Assembly: GCF_002246015.1 (NCBI RefSeq)
Contig: NZ_NOLJ01000006.1
Coordinates: forward strand, 128,232 to 192,231
Origin: Nostoc sp. 'Peltigera membranacea cyanobiont' 210A
GTDB taxonomy: Bacteria; Cyanobacteriota; Cyanobacteriia; Cyanobacteriales; Nostocaceae
Length of the DNA: 64,000 bases
Direction: 5' to 3'
The translations under genes and the position numbers were made by a program. Of this stretch, positions 35,078-43,216 are shown in pieces; position 1 is the first letter of the stretch, and each line of letters opens with the position of its first letter. The notes beneath the pieces are model-generated. The model did not search any database, was not told where the DNA came from, and worked only from the letters and a program-made list of their open reading frames with translations.

Positions 35078-35803
35078 CTCAGTTTTCCTCACCATTAACT
35101 TCTGTAAGCAATGCAAACTACAAGCTACAAAATAGCTTTTATCTAACTTACTTTCCAAATGGAAATTCATAACTGTTAGATTCAGTTATAAAATCAATAT
35201 TTTTCTCTTTTTCAATCAGAAGCAAACAACTGCCCAAATTGTTTTGAGACACCCCATTTTAAAATTATGAGTTTAAGCAGACTTTAATCAAAGGTAAAAA
35301 TAAAATTTAATTTAAGCTTGCTAACGAAAAAGTTAGCCGAGAACTACAAGGCAAGCACATCTAAATAAATATAGGACTAGTATTTGATTTTTGAAATGCA
35401 CGTAGTGGACTGTCTACGCAAAATAGTTCATTAGACGTAGACTTTTGTTGGGTGAAGCGGGGCGCAACCCAACATATATCAGGATGTTGGGTTACGCAAA
35501 GCCTCCACCCAACCTACAATTTTTTGTCCATTACAAGACTACCGAGATTTTTTCAGAAATCAAATATGATTCCTATAGTAATGAGCCTGAATAGGTTCTC
35601 GACAAGCGTGAAGTACAATTTTGACCTCACTTCCATTCCTCTCTCCTTTTAGGAGAGAGGCTTGGAATTGTTCCGCCTTCCCGCGACGAGTTGGGGGTTA
35701 GGTCTATTTGCATACCTGTACCTCACCGGATTGAAAATGGCTATACCAGAGGTAATCGCATTTCAAAATAGCCTATTCCTGTTTTTAGTTTTAACACTTA
35801 GTC
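35078..35803. other. Long spacer with dispersed repeats
   Basis: About 725 bases without a supported gene. At about 35449-35520 there is a TTGGGTGAAGCGGGGCGCAACCCAACA / TGTTGGGTTACGCAAAGCCTCCACCCAACC palindromic repeat of a kind frequent in Nostoc spacers. At 35634-35700 there is a CTCTCCTTTTAGGAGAGAGGC hairpin. A 66-residue frame at 35452-35652 only reads through these repeats. Confidence 0.55.
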
Positions 35804-36676
35804 TTAACTGAATTGTATTGCCTCTAATTCTTCCCTTACAGATAAAGGCTGATACCCCAATGCAAATGCTTTGGAACTATCCAAAGAAACATCTGTTGGT
35901 CTGGGTGCTGCCATTTTCACATCTTGTTGTCGGCAGGATTTCAGACCAGTGCTAGGAAGTTGGAATACTTCCACTAATATCTGTCCAAAATCATAACGTG
36001 AAATCCGCTCTTTGCCACCTAAGTGAATGATGCCGTTAACTTTTTCTAATGCTAATAAAAGTCCTTTGGCAGCAGTTGTTCCACTTACTGGTGTACGAAA
36101 TTCATCTATAAATAAGCTTAGTTCTTTTTCGGCTTGTAAAGTTTGAATAAATGGCTGAATAAAGCTTTTAGCTGTGGGTGTTGCTGCACCAAACATCAAG
36201 GGCATCCGACACACTGCGGTCATGGGATACCTTTCTAGCATATCTGCTTCTGCGATCGCCTTTTGCTCACCGTAAAGATTGACAGGACACACGGCATCTG
36301 TTTCTTGATATGGGGCATTTAAGCCATCAAAAACTAAATCGGTTGAGGTAAAAGCACAAGGAATAGAATTATCCGCGCAAAGTCCGGCAATATTACAGGA
36401 TGCGATAACATTAATTGCGTGGGATTCTTTGGGGTTGGTTTGACAAAAATTTGGTTGCGAATGTGCAGCAGTATGAATAACTGCTTCTGGTTTGACATCA
36501 TTAAAGATGCGCTTTAATTCCTGAAAATTTGTTAAGTTCGCTTTTAAAATTTTCATGCCAGGAATCTCTAAAGGATGGGATAAATAAGTGCCATAAATCT
36601 CCCATTCTTCTTTTGCAAGCTGGCAAAGATGCCATCCTAAAAAACCACTTGCTCCGGTGATTAACAATTTTTTCAT
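35804..36676 (-). CDS. NAD-dependent sugar-nucleotide reductase, RmlD-like
   Basis: Extended short-chain dehydrogenase of the dTDP-4-dehydrorhamnose reductase type, 290 residues. N-terminal KKLLITGASGFLGWHLCQLA, then VIHTAAHSQPNFCQTNP, and the YxxxK pair in NLYGEQKAIAEADML. The start is ATG 36676. An open extension to 36730 reads into a MITE-like element that ends only 3 bases upstream of this ATG, so the element supplies the AAGAGG ribosome-binding site. It stands alone, with no rml/rfb neighbours, so substrate and pathway are uncertain. Confidence 0.85.
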   Translation of the reverse strand: MKKLLITGASGFLGWHLCQLAKEEWEIYGTYLSHPLEIPGMKILKANLTNFQELKRIFNDVKPEAVIHTAAHSQPNFCQTNPKESHAINVIASCNIAGLCADNSIPCAFTSTDLVFDGLNAPYQETDAVCPVNLYGEQKAIAEADMLERYPMTAVCRMPLMFGAATPTAKSFIQPFIQTLQAEKELSLFIDEFRTPVSGTTAAKGLLLALEKVNGIIHLGGKERISRYDFGQILVEVFQLPSTGLKSCRQQDVKMAAPRPTDVSLDSSKAFALGYQPLSVREELEAIQFS

Positions 36677-36679
36677 GTC

Positions 36680-36802
36680 TAATAGACCTCTTGCATAAAT
36701 CAAAAATAAGAAAGAACCCCACCCCGCCAAAGCTACGCTTTGTCTCCCCTCCCCGCTTGCGGGGAGGGGTTGGGTGTTAGGGACTTTTGCAAAAGGTCTA
36801 AT
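36680..36802. mobile_element. MITE-like element, copy 2
   Basis: About 123 bases, near-identical to 19860-19985: left end AATAGACCTCTTGCATAAAT, right end TTTTGCAAAAGGTCTAAT, centre CCCCACCCCGCCAAAGC and CTCCCCGCTTGCGGGGAG. The palindrome core differs only as GCAAGC versus GCTTGC, which is an inversion of the hairpin centre. Inserted immediately upstream of the RmlD-like gene. Confidence 0.82.
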
Positions 36803-36872
36803 CTTAAACCGCTAGCATCACGAAAAAATCTTGTTAGGCTTATATTCTACACTGAGTAGTGGTAATAAAATA

Positions 36873-37616
36873 CTATTGCAGTAATTCCTGAAACTGCTTT
36901 TCACTACGCACTTTGCTAAAGTCTGGGTCAGTTTTTGCTAATTTCTTGTATTTATCAGGAACAAGCTCGATTGCTTTGTCTAAATTCTCAATTGCTAATT
37001 CCAGATTGCTTTGTAAAGCATAAGAGCAAGCTTTATTGTAATATGCTTGGTGCAAATCCGGCTTGATGCCGATCGCTCTATTATAAGATGCGATCGCATC
37101 CTTGTAGCGGTGTAGTTTTGTCAGAGCTATGCCTCGGTTAATTAAGGCTTCATATTTGTCGGGTTTGATCGCGATCGCTCTATCATAGGATGCAAAAGCA
37201 TCTTGGTAGCGTTGCAACGATGTTAAGGCGATGCCACGATTATACCAAGCTTCATATTTGTCGGGTTTGATGGCGATCGCTCTATCATAAGATGCAAGAG
37301 CGTCTTGGTAGCGTTGCAACGATGTTAAGGCGATGCCACGGTTAATCCAAGCTTCAGGACTCTCAACTTTGATGGCGATCGCTTTATCATAAGCTTTTAT
37401 GGCATCTTCATAATTTTGTCTATCTAATAAATTGTTACCTTGATGAAAGTAATCTTCTGCTTTTTGCGTAGCCTTCGCTTCTATAAAAAGTTGGGTTACA
37501 TTGCTTTCTTGGACAACCTGTGTAGTATTTTCTGCCGATGAGTTTGCCCCACCACTACAGCCAAATGCCAAGAAAGCTATCAAGCCAGATGCAACGAAGC
37601 AGTGCCGAAAAACCAT
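36873..37616 (-). CDS. TPR lipoprotein
   Basis: 247 residues. Signal peptide with lipobox (GLIAFLAFGC, acylated Cys at about 20). Then a polar linker and about five 34-residue TPRs (EDYFHQGNNLLDRQNYEDAIKAYDKAIAIK; two nearly identical units SLQRYQDALASYDRAIAIKPDKYEAW). Probably anchored at a membrane facing the periplasm, with a scaffold role. The nearly identical repeats at DNA level (37141-37330) could expand or contract by recombination. Confidence 0.88.
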   Translation of the reverse strand: MVFRHCFVASGLIAFLAFGCSGGANSSAENTTQVVQESNVTQLFIEAKATQKAEDYFHQGNNLLDRQNYEDAIKAYDKAIAIKVESPEAWINRGIALTSLQRYQDALASYDRAIAIKPDKYEAWYNRGIALTSLQRYQDAFASYDRAIAIKPDKYEALINRGIALTKLHRYKDAIASYNRAIGIKPDLHQAYYNKACSYALQSNLELAIENLDKAIELVPDKYKKLAKTDPDFSKVRSEKQFQELLQ

Positions 37617-37999
37617 GCTGTACCTACAAAAATTATTAGATGATGTTAAAATTTGTTAGTTTTTTGAGTATTATCAAAATACACTAGTTTTTACCCATTA
37701 ATTTACTTATATTTATTTTCCCAAAGAGCCTTGTTGACGATGCACAAAACTTTATTAAAATCAAGCGCGTATAATACTATCATATTAAATACACATAAAG
37801 CAATCGTTTAGAACCTACTTTACTCAAAAAACAATTATCGTAAATCAAAGGGTTTAAGACCCCTACCTCTACAGGTAGCGCCAGTTTCAGTCGGGGTTTA
37901 AATCCCCGTTTGAAAATGTCTTTAATTTTGAATTTTGAATTTTGAATTTTGAATTGTGTTGCTATATATATTGCGTAGCTGTGACTCGTCGTAAACATC

Positions 38000-38085
38000 G
38001 CACTCGTGTAGTAATTCACTCTGATAAAACCTTCTTCAATCCGCCAATGCCGACGATATAAATCAGTAAAGATCATAGGAAGGTG
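38000..38085 (-). pseudogene. Relic of an IS4-type transposase C-terminal motif
   Basis: The minus strand reads FTDLYRRHWRIEEGFIRVN, which resembles the Y-x-R-x-x-I-E-x-x-F block of IS4-family transposases (Y2-R3-E6 region). The flanking sequence does not continue as a transposase, so only a short scar would remain. Weak evidence, since the match is one motif long. Confidence 0.35.
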
Positions 38086-38265
38086 GTCACAGGGTTGATA
38101 ACAGAAGTAATATCAAAATAGCTAGATTTTCCAACTTTTCTCTCTATTAATTAGTTTTATTTTCCTGAAAAATAAAATTTAAATTACACTCTACATTATT
38201 GATAAATCGTAGAAATAATTTATATTAAATATATGGTAATTCATAGATTTGATATTACTTAAAAG

Positions 38266-38448
38266 CTTAGAGGTTGTTTGAAAAGTGTTTTGCTGTGATT
38301 TTAATTGCGTTCTTACCCCCCTTAGTCCCCCCTTGTAAAGGGGGGAAACAAGAAAAATCCGGTTCCCTCCCCAATACATACGGGGAGGGTTAGGGAGGGG
38401 TAAAAAATATTTGATACATTAATCACGACTTTTCAAACAACCTCTAAG
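38266..38448. mobile_element. MITE-like element with 21-bp perfect inverted ends
   Basis: The left end, C followed by TTAGAGGTTGTTTGAAAAGT, and its exact complement at 38428-38448 form 21-bp perfect terminal inverted repeats. The 183-base element has no frame of its own; inside it are GTCCCCCCTTGTAAAGGGGGG and CCCTCCCCAATACATACGGGGAGGG hairpins. Inferred to be a non-autonomous transposon. Confidence 0.8.
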
Positions 38449-38563
38449 AATAGTAAAACATGATTCAGATGAATTGCTGCTGAGATGCTTATACCATGAG
38501 CTAATTTTTGGCATTAAAGTTGGATATTTTGTATTCATTATTTTCTATTAAGGATCTAAAGAT

Positions 38564-40288
38564 ATGTCTATTTTCTCTCCTGATGGTCGGACAAAAGTTA
38601 GCGACACGAAGAGTTTTCCGTTTGGAGCTGTAGGAAAAATGAGAATACATTGGAAAGGCCCAGATGGGGTTATTGATACTGCCGATGATATTATCCTCAA
38701 CGGCTCTGGTGCTATGATTTCTCCCTACCACTTTTTAACAGCAGGGCACTCTGTGTATGACACGAGATATGGGGGTTGGGCAGATAAAATTGAGGTGATG
38801 CTTGGTTCTAAAGGGAATATCATTGCTGGTACAAACCGGGCTGACTACGAGTACTATGGTGAAGCCAAATCTGTTAATACACGTTCTTTTGAAGGATGGA
38901 TTCAAGGAGATCAGACGAAAAGCGAAACTTTTCAATACGATATAGGATTGGTGACTCTTGACCGCAATATTGGAAACTTCACTGGCTGGTTTAACTATGG
39001 ATATGACGATAATCTCAGCAGTGGAACTTTAATGAATGTTACTGGATACCCTTCTGATAAGTTTGATTCCAATAACGACGGGAAATTTGATAACTATGAT
39101 ATGTGGACTCAGAGTGGAAAAATCACAAGTACAACTGACTCGATCTTGCGTAGTAATGAACTAGATATCTTACCTGGAAATAGTGGAGGCCCTCTCTGGG
39201 TTAATAATTCCAACACAAATAAACCGACTATTTATGGAGTAGCTTCAAATGAGACAACCACCAACCAAACTCCGCTTTACAACGAGTTCGCCCGAATTAC
39301 AAGCACTCGATATAATGAGATTCAAAACTGGATCGACGAAGACACTACTACACGCAAACCCACTGACAAAGCTGATTTAGTAGATTCTGATATGTGGTTT
39401 AACACCACTCTTGGAAGTTTTAGTAATAATACTATTAAAAATGGGGAAAATTTTAGCATCACAGTTTATCCTCGCAACAATGGTACAGCCGCGACAGGCA
39501 ATTTCTCGGCTTCTTTTTACGCTTCTACTGATGCCAATATCACTAATAATATTGGTTCTCATTACTTAATTGGTAATACAACTATTTCTTCGATTAATCC
39601 ATTCAATTCGGGAACAGCGACTTGGAACGGTGCGTTTCCTAATATCCCAATTGGAAATTACTACGTTATTTCATTTCTAGATCCAACTAATTCAATCCAA
39701 GAGTTTGATGAAAGTCTAACCAGCAACCAAAAGGTATTTAGAACTTTACTCACTGTTACCAATAGTGCGCCCATTTCGACACCTCTGACTGTTTCATCAA
39801 CCGTTAGCTCTCCTTTAACAGCCCGTGAAGAAAATCTCACCACAGGTACAGCCAATATTAATGGGACTGGTAATAATCAGCTAAATGGTGGAAATAGCAA
39901 TGACATCCTTATAGGGGGAAGTGGTAACGATACTTTCGTTGGAGGTTTAGGTAATGATACCCTAACAGGAGGAACTGGATCTGATGTTTTTATTATTAAT
40001 ACCCTTTCTGAGGGAATTGATAACATTACAGACTTTTCGTCCTTAGATGACACAATTTATGTTTCTAAAATAGGGTTTGGAGGTGGACTTAGTGAGGGTA
40101 TACTTCAAGCCACGCAATTTTTTATTGGTTCAGTAGCACAAGATAGTAGCGATCGCTTTATCTACAACAATAATACAGGGGGTTTATTTTTTGATGCTGA
40201 TGGTACAGGCTCATCTGGTCAAATCCAAGTTGCTCAACTAGGAATGGATCTAGCCATGACTAATAGAAATATTTTCGTGATTGCCTGA
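38564..40288 (+). CDS. Trypsin-like serine protease with CARDB and RTX repeats
   Basis: 574 residues. Protease domain about 20-255 with catalytic triad H62 (LTAGHSVYD), D126 (QYDIGLVTL) and S207 (PGNSGGPLW), as in V8-type secreted peptidases. Then a CARDB-like adhesion domain at about 265-385 (KADLVDSDMWFNTTLGSFSN, ENFSITVYPRNNGTAATG). Calcium-binding GGxGxDxxx repeats follow at about 435-475 (LIGGSGNDTFVGGLGNDTLTGG). There is no N-terminal signal peptide. RTX repeats and an acidic, Gly-rich C terminus indicate type I export to the medium. No ABC/MFP exporter genes are nearby. The substrate is unknown. Confidence 0.9.
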   Translation: MSIFSPDGRTKVSDTKSFPFGAVGKMRIHWKGPDGVIDTADDIILNGSGAMISPYHFLTAGHSVYDTRYGGWADKIEVMLGSKGNIIAGTNRADYEYYGEAKSVNTRSFEGWIQGDQTKSETFQYDIGLVTLDRNIGNFTGWFNYGYDDNLSSGTLMNVTGYPSDKFDSNNDGKFDNYDMWTQSGKITSTTDSILRSNELDILPGNSGGPLWVNNSNTNKPTIYGVASNETTTNQTPLYNEFARITSTRYNEIQNWIDEDTTTRKPTDKADLVDSDMWFNTTLGSFSNNTIKNGENFSITVYPRNNGTAATGNFSASFYASTDANITNNIGSHYLIGNTTISSINPFNSGTATWNGAFPNIPIGNYYVISFLDPTNSIQEFDESLTSNQKVFRTLLTVTNSAPISTPLTVSSTVSSPLTAREENLTTGTANINGTGNNQLNGGNSNDILIGGSGNDTFVGGLGNDTLTGGTGSDVFIINTLSEGIDNITDFSSLDDTIYVSKIGFGGGLSEGILQATQFFIGSVAQDSSDRFIYNNNTGGLFFDADGTGSSGQIQVAQLGMDLAMTNRNIFVIA

Positions 40289-40299
40289 TAAATAAAGAA

Positions 40300-40319
40300 A
40301 GACGCGATAAATCGCGTCT
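40300..40319. terminator. GACGCGAT hairpin between convergent genes
   Basis: AGACGCGATAAATCGCGTCT is a perfect palindrome 11 bases after the protease stop and just before the crtO stop on the other strand. A likely bidirectional terminator; the same hairpin motif is frequent in Nostoc spacers. Confidence 0.55.
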
Positions 40320-40340
40320 CTACATGAGGGTTTTGGAGGC

Positions 40341-42035
40341 TTAATTAATGCCAAACACTGACTCGACAGTTGACTTAATCGAATCCCGCGCATCCTTCAA
40401 AGTTTGGCTAATGGGATGTTTTGCCTGCAAAAATGCCCGCGCACAATTGCGTCCCGGCATTCCCGAAATTGAACCACCTGGATGAGTCCCTGCACCAGTC
40501 AAAAATAAATTATCAATTGGCGTTTTGTAGTTGGCTATTTCTGGCAAGGGACGGAAAAATATCATCTGATCTAAAGTCATGTCAACATGATAATAATTCC
40601 CTTTGTACGCACCTAATCTTTCTCCTAGTTCTGCTGGACTTTCTACCCGACGGGCGATAGTTGCACCTTTGACATTGGGTGCATAGTCTGCCAACTTATC
40701 AATCACCCGATCTGCAACTTTGTTTTTCAATTCATCTGTCCAACCAGTACCTTTTAAACCAGTACCTTCTGCACCAGCAATTTGATAAGGGGCAAAATAC
40801 TCAATCCATACAGTGTGCTTGCCTGGTGGTGCTAATGTTGGATCTAAATAACTAGGCATCACCACATACATTGATGGGTCAGCATCAGGAATCTCTCCCA
40901 AGGTGCATTTACTATGAGCCTGTTCTACATGAGCCACGGAATCTGCAATTAAGATAGAACCGACGAGATATTCATCTTTGTGAGCGTGGTGGGGAAAGTG
41001 CAGTGGTTCATCTAAAGCCAAATCTATCTTGAGGATGGTTTCGTTATTGTTAACGATGCGGCGTTCTAATCTTTCCCATAAATCGGGGTCGGCTCCATCA
41101 ACATCGCTTTTATCTGTCATTTGTAAGAACAGCCGCTTGGCATCAATATTAGAAATAACCCCGTATTTAGCGCGATATTCTTTACCACCAGCAACCCGCA
41201 CACCTACAGCTTTGCCATCATCAATTAAAACTTTTTCAACGTGCTGGTCTGTGAGAATAACGCCACCTTTACTTGTGACTAAATTCACCAAAGCTTGCAC
41301 AAGTGCGCCTGTTCCGCCGCGAGGTCTGGCCATCCCCGGATTATGACGCATTGCCATCATAATTGCACCAATGGCAAGAGTTTTTTGTGATGGCGGCGCA
41401 CCAAGTTCTGATGATAGTCTGGCTAATGGTGCTTTTAGAAATTCCTCATCAAACCACTCGTTAAGCAAATCTTCAGCGCTGGTTAACATCGTGCGAATGA
41501 AGTCCAGCGTTTTGTTAGGGGAACCAATAACTGAGATTAAATCTTTTATTTTGGTGATGTCGTAGTTACCAAGGATGTCTATAACTGATTTTGGCGGTGC
41601 ATTAAACATGGGAATCATTGCACCTAGCGCTCGCTGCCAAAAGTCTACAAATTCTGCATATTTTTTGGCATCACGTTCATTGTAACGAGCGATTTCTGCA
41701 CAAGTCTTTTCCACTGACTTATGTCCTAAAAAATACTTACCATCAGGATGAGGACAGAAAACAACTGGATCGCACTCCAAATAATGCAAGCCGTATTTTT
41801 CTAGTTCTAATTCTTCAACAACTGGCCCTAAGTGAATAAATTCATGGTCAATAGCACACAAATTGAATTTAAATCCAGGAGCTTCTTGGGGTAAGCATTC
41901 TTCAGTTGTGGCTGCGCCACCTGGTACAGAACGCTTTTCTAGTAACAGAACGCTATAACCAGCTTTTAGCAAATAAGCTGCACAAACTAGCCCATTATGT
42001 CCAGCACCGATTAGGACAACATCATACTCTTGCAT
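40341..42035 (-). CDS. crtO: Beta-carotene ketolase CrtO type (phytoene-dehydrogenase-like)
   Basis: FAD-dependent oxidoreductase that introduces 4-keto groups into beta-carotene to give echinenone/canthaxanthin. 564 residues. N-terminal dinucleotide fold YDVVLIGAGHNGLVCAAYLL followed by LLLEKRSVPGGAATTEE. Characteristic internal blocks include AIDHEFIHLGPVVEELELEK and MRHNPGMARPRGGTGALVQAL. C-terminal FAD contact DNLFLTGAGTHPGGSISGMPG. The length and sequence style match the CrtO of Nostoc-type cyanobacteria rather than CrtI. An unrelated CrtW ketolase is not in this window. Confidence 0.9.
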   Translation of the reverse strand: MQEYDVVLIGAGHNGLVCAAYLLKAGYSVLLLEKRSVPGGAATTEECLPQEAPGFKFNLCAIDHEFIHLGPVVEELELEKYGLHYLECDPVVFCPHPDGKYFLGHKSVEKTCAEIARYNERDAKKYAEFVDFWQRALGAMIPMFNAPPKSVIDILGNYDITKIKDLISVIGSPNKTLDFIRTMLTSAEDLLNEWFDEEFLKAPLARLSSELGAPPSQKTLAIGAIMMAMRHNPGMARPRGGTGALVQALVNLVTSKGGVILTDQHVEKVLIDDGKAVGVRVAGGKEYRAKYGVISNIDAKRLFLQMTDKSDVDGADPDLWERLERRIVNNNETILKIDLALDEPLHFPHHAHKDEYLVGSILIADSVAHVEQAHSKCTLGEIPDADPSMYVVMPSYLDPTLAPPGKHTVWIEYFAPYQIAGAEGTGLKGTGWTDELKNKVADRVIDKLADYAPNVKGATIARRVESPAELGERLGAYKGNYYHVDMTLDQMIFFRPLPEIANYKTPIDNLFLTGAGTHPGGSISGMPGRNCARAFLQAKHPISQTLKDARDSIKSTVESVFGIN

Positions 42036-42142
42036 AGTTGGAATTTAGAAATAATCAGTAACTTTCCAAATTTTAGAAAAATTTTATTACATTGACATCA
42101 TCCTTCGGTAACAAAAATTATCTTTAATTAGTGTCAATCCTA

Positions 42143-42901
42143 CTAAGGAGAGATTAAAGTTGATAATGAGGGTATTTGTTTTACCTGAGCTTCTAACATA
42201 AGTATTAAAGTACCTTTTTGTACTTCTATATCTTTGATAGAAAACGATATATCCTCCCATTTAAAAAATGGTATATTCATCAGTTCTTTAAGTTTCTGCA
42301 TGAATGCTGTAATTAATTCTATTGAAATCCCCTCTCCCTCAGTGCAGTTAAAACCCTCCAGCATAGCGGGTTGTGAATTAGTGCGTGGACGAGCGATCGC
42401 AGTGTAAGCTAAAGGGCGAGTATTTCCCATTTCCTTTAACAACACCTTTCCCCTAGATTCTATTTTGCCATTACCAGGTAAAAATACCTGAATGTCTTCT
42501 GGCTCAAAACTGACAATTTCCCCATCTACATTCAACTCAAAGTTTTGCATCTGGCTACGAATAAACTCTGAGGTCAAGGCGCGGTTAATATCTACTTCTG
42601 TGAGTAGAACCCGAATAATCGTATTTACTGGCTCATTAAGTTCTATTTGACCAAAAAGAGCGCTAAAGGGATTGATGGCTATACTATCTGTTTGCAGTTT
42701 TATTTCCTGTATGCGGATGTCTTCTTTAATGACCAATCCTTGACCTGCAACTGAAACTCCATCCGACTGTCCCTGAAGTATTTTTAACAGATCGGTTTTT
42801 ACATCTATTTCTATTTGTTCTACTTCATCTAGCTGATTGGATATTTGTTTTTCAGCTTCTTGAGATAGAAATTTTTCTTCTAACCGATGCTCATCAGGCA
42901 T
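42143..42901 (-). CDS. LmeA-like (DUF2993) lipid-binding protein
   Basis: 252 residues. The DUF2993 fold is typical of cyanobacterial members: KFLSQEAEKQISNQLDEVEQIEIDVKTD at the start, GQGLVIKEDIRIQEIKLQTDSIAINPFSALFGQIEL, LLTEVDINRALTSEFIRSQM in the middle. No signal peptide is evident. LmeA in actinobacteria binds phospholipid and supports envelope glycolipid maturation; the role here is unknown. AGGAGAATT precedes the ATG. Confidence 0.85.
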   Translation of the reverse strand: MPDEHRLEEKFLSQEAEKQISNQLDEVEQIEIDVKTDLLKILQGQSDGVSVAGQGLVIKEDIRIQEIKLQTDSIAINPFSALFGQIELNEPVNTIIRVLLTEVDINRALTSEFIRSQMQNFELNVDGEIVSFEPEDIQVFLPGNGKIESRGKVLLKEMGNTRPLAYTAIARPRTNSQPAMLEGFNCTEGEGISIELITAFMQKLKELMNIPFFKWEDISFSIKDIEVQKGTLILMLEAQVKQIPSLSTLISP

Positions 42902-43048
42902 GAATTATTAATTCTCCTAAATGTCCTCTTACTCGTAACTGTAAAGGCTAATTCTGGAGAGTAAATCTATATTGGGGTATAGGTAATTTGTGATTTATAA
43001 ATAGGGCTGCGATATTGAAGCAGCGATCGCAATTGTTCTTTCCTCTAT

Positions 43049-43182
43049 CTCGTTCCCATGCAGAGCATGGGAATGCCCTTCGTTGAGGCTCTGTCTCCAG
43101 TCTGGCATTGAGTCAGAGACTCAATGAATGCATTCCCAGTCGGAGACTGGGAACGAGGAAAAACGAGGAAAAACGAGGAAAA
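43049..43182. repeat. Palindromic dispersed repeat plus short direct repeats
   Basis: Inverted ends: CTCGTTCCCATGCAGAGCAT (then GGGAATG) on the left, and the complement of GCATTCCCAGTCGGAGACTG (then GGAACGAGG) on the right. Each arm is itself a hairpin (CCCATGCAGAGCATGGG; CCCAGTCGGAGACTGGG). After it, the AACGAGGAAA unit is repeated three times (about 43151-43181). Non-coding; lies downstream of the P450 gene. Confidence 0.75.
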
Positions 43183-43216
43183 AATTTGCTGAACGCAACC
43201 ATCAAACCCCCCAGCA

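Larger units (their letters stand above)
37617..38563. other. Long spacer with repeats and element remnants
   Basis: Nearly 950 bases with no intact gene. It holds short hairpins near 37850-37910 (GGGGTTTAAATCCCC), tandem GAATTTT octamers (37925-37955), a likely transposase relic (about 38020-38090), and a perfect-ended MITE-like element (38266-38448). The rest is AT-rich, including the promoter region of the protease gene at 38564. Confidence 0.6.

Noticed and set aside
36677..36730. 18-residue N-terminal extension of the RmlD-like protein
   Set aside because: It translates the MITE-like element; the conserved fold begins at the ATG at 36676.
41029..41346. 105-residue plus-strand frame inside crtO
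   Set aside because: Antisense shadow of a well-supported gene, with Ser/Thr-rich composition typical of such shadows.
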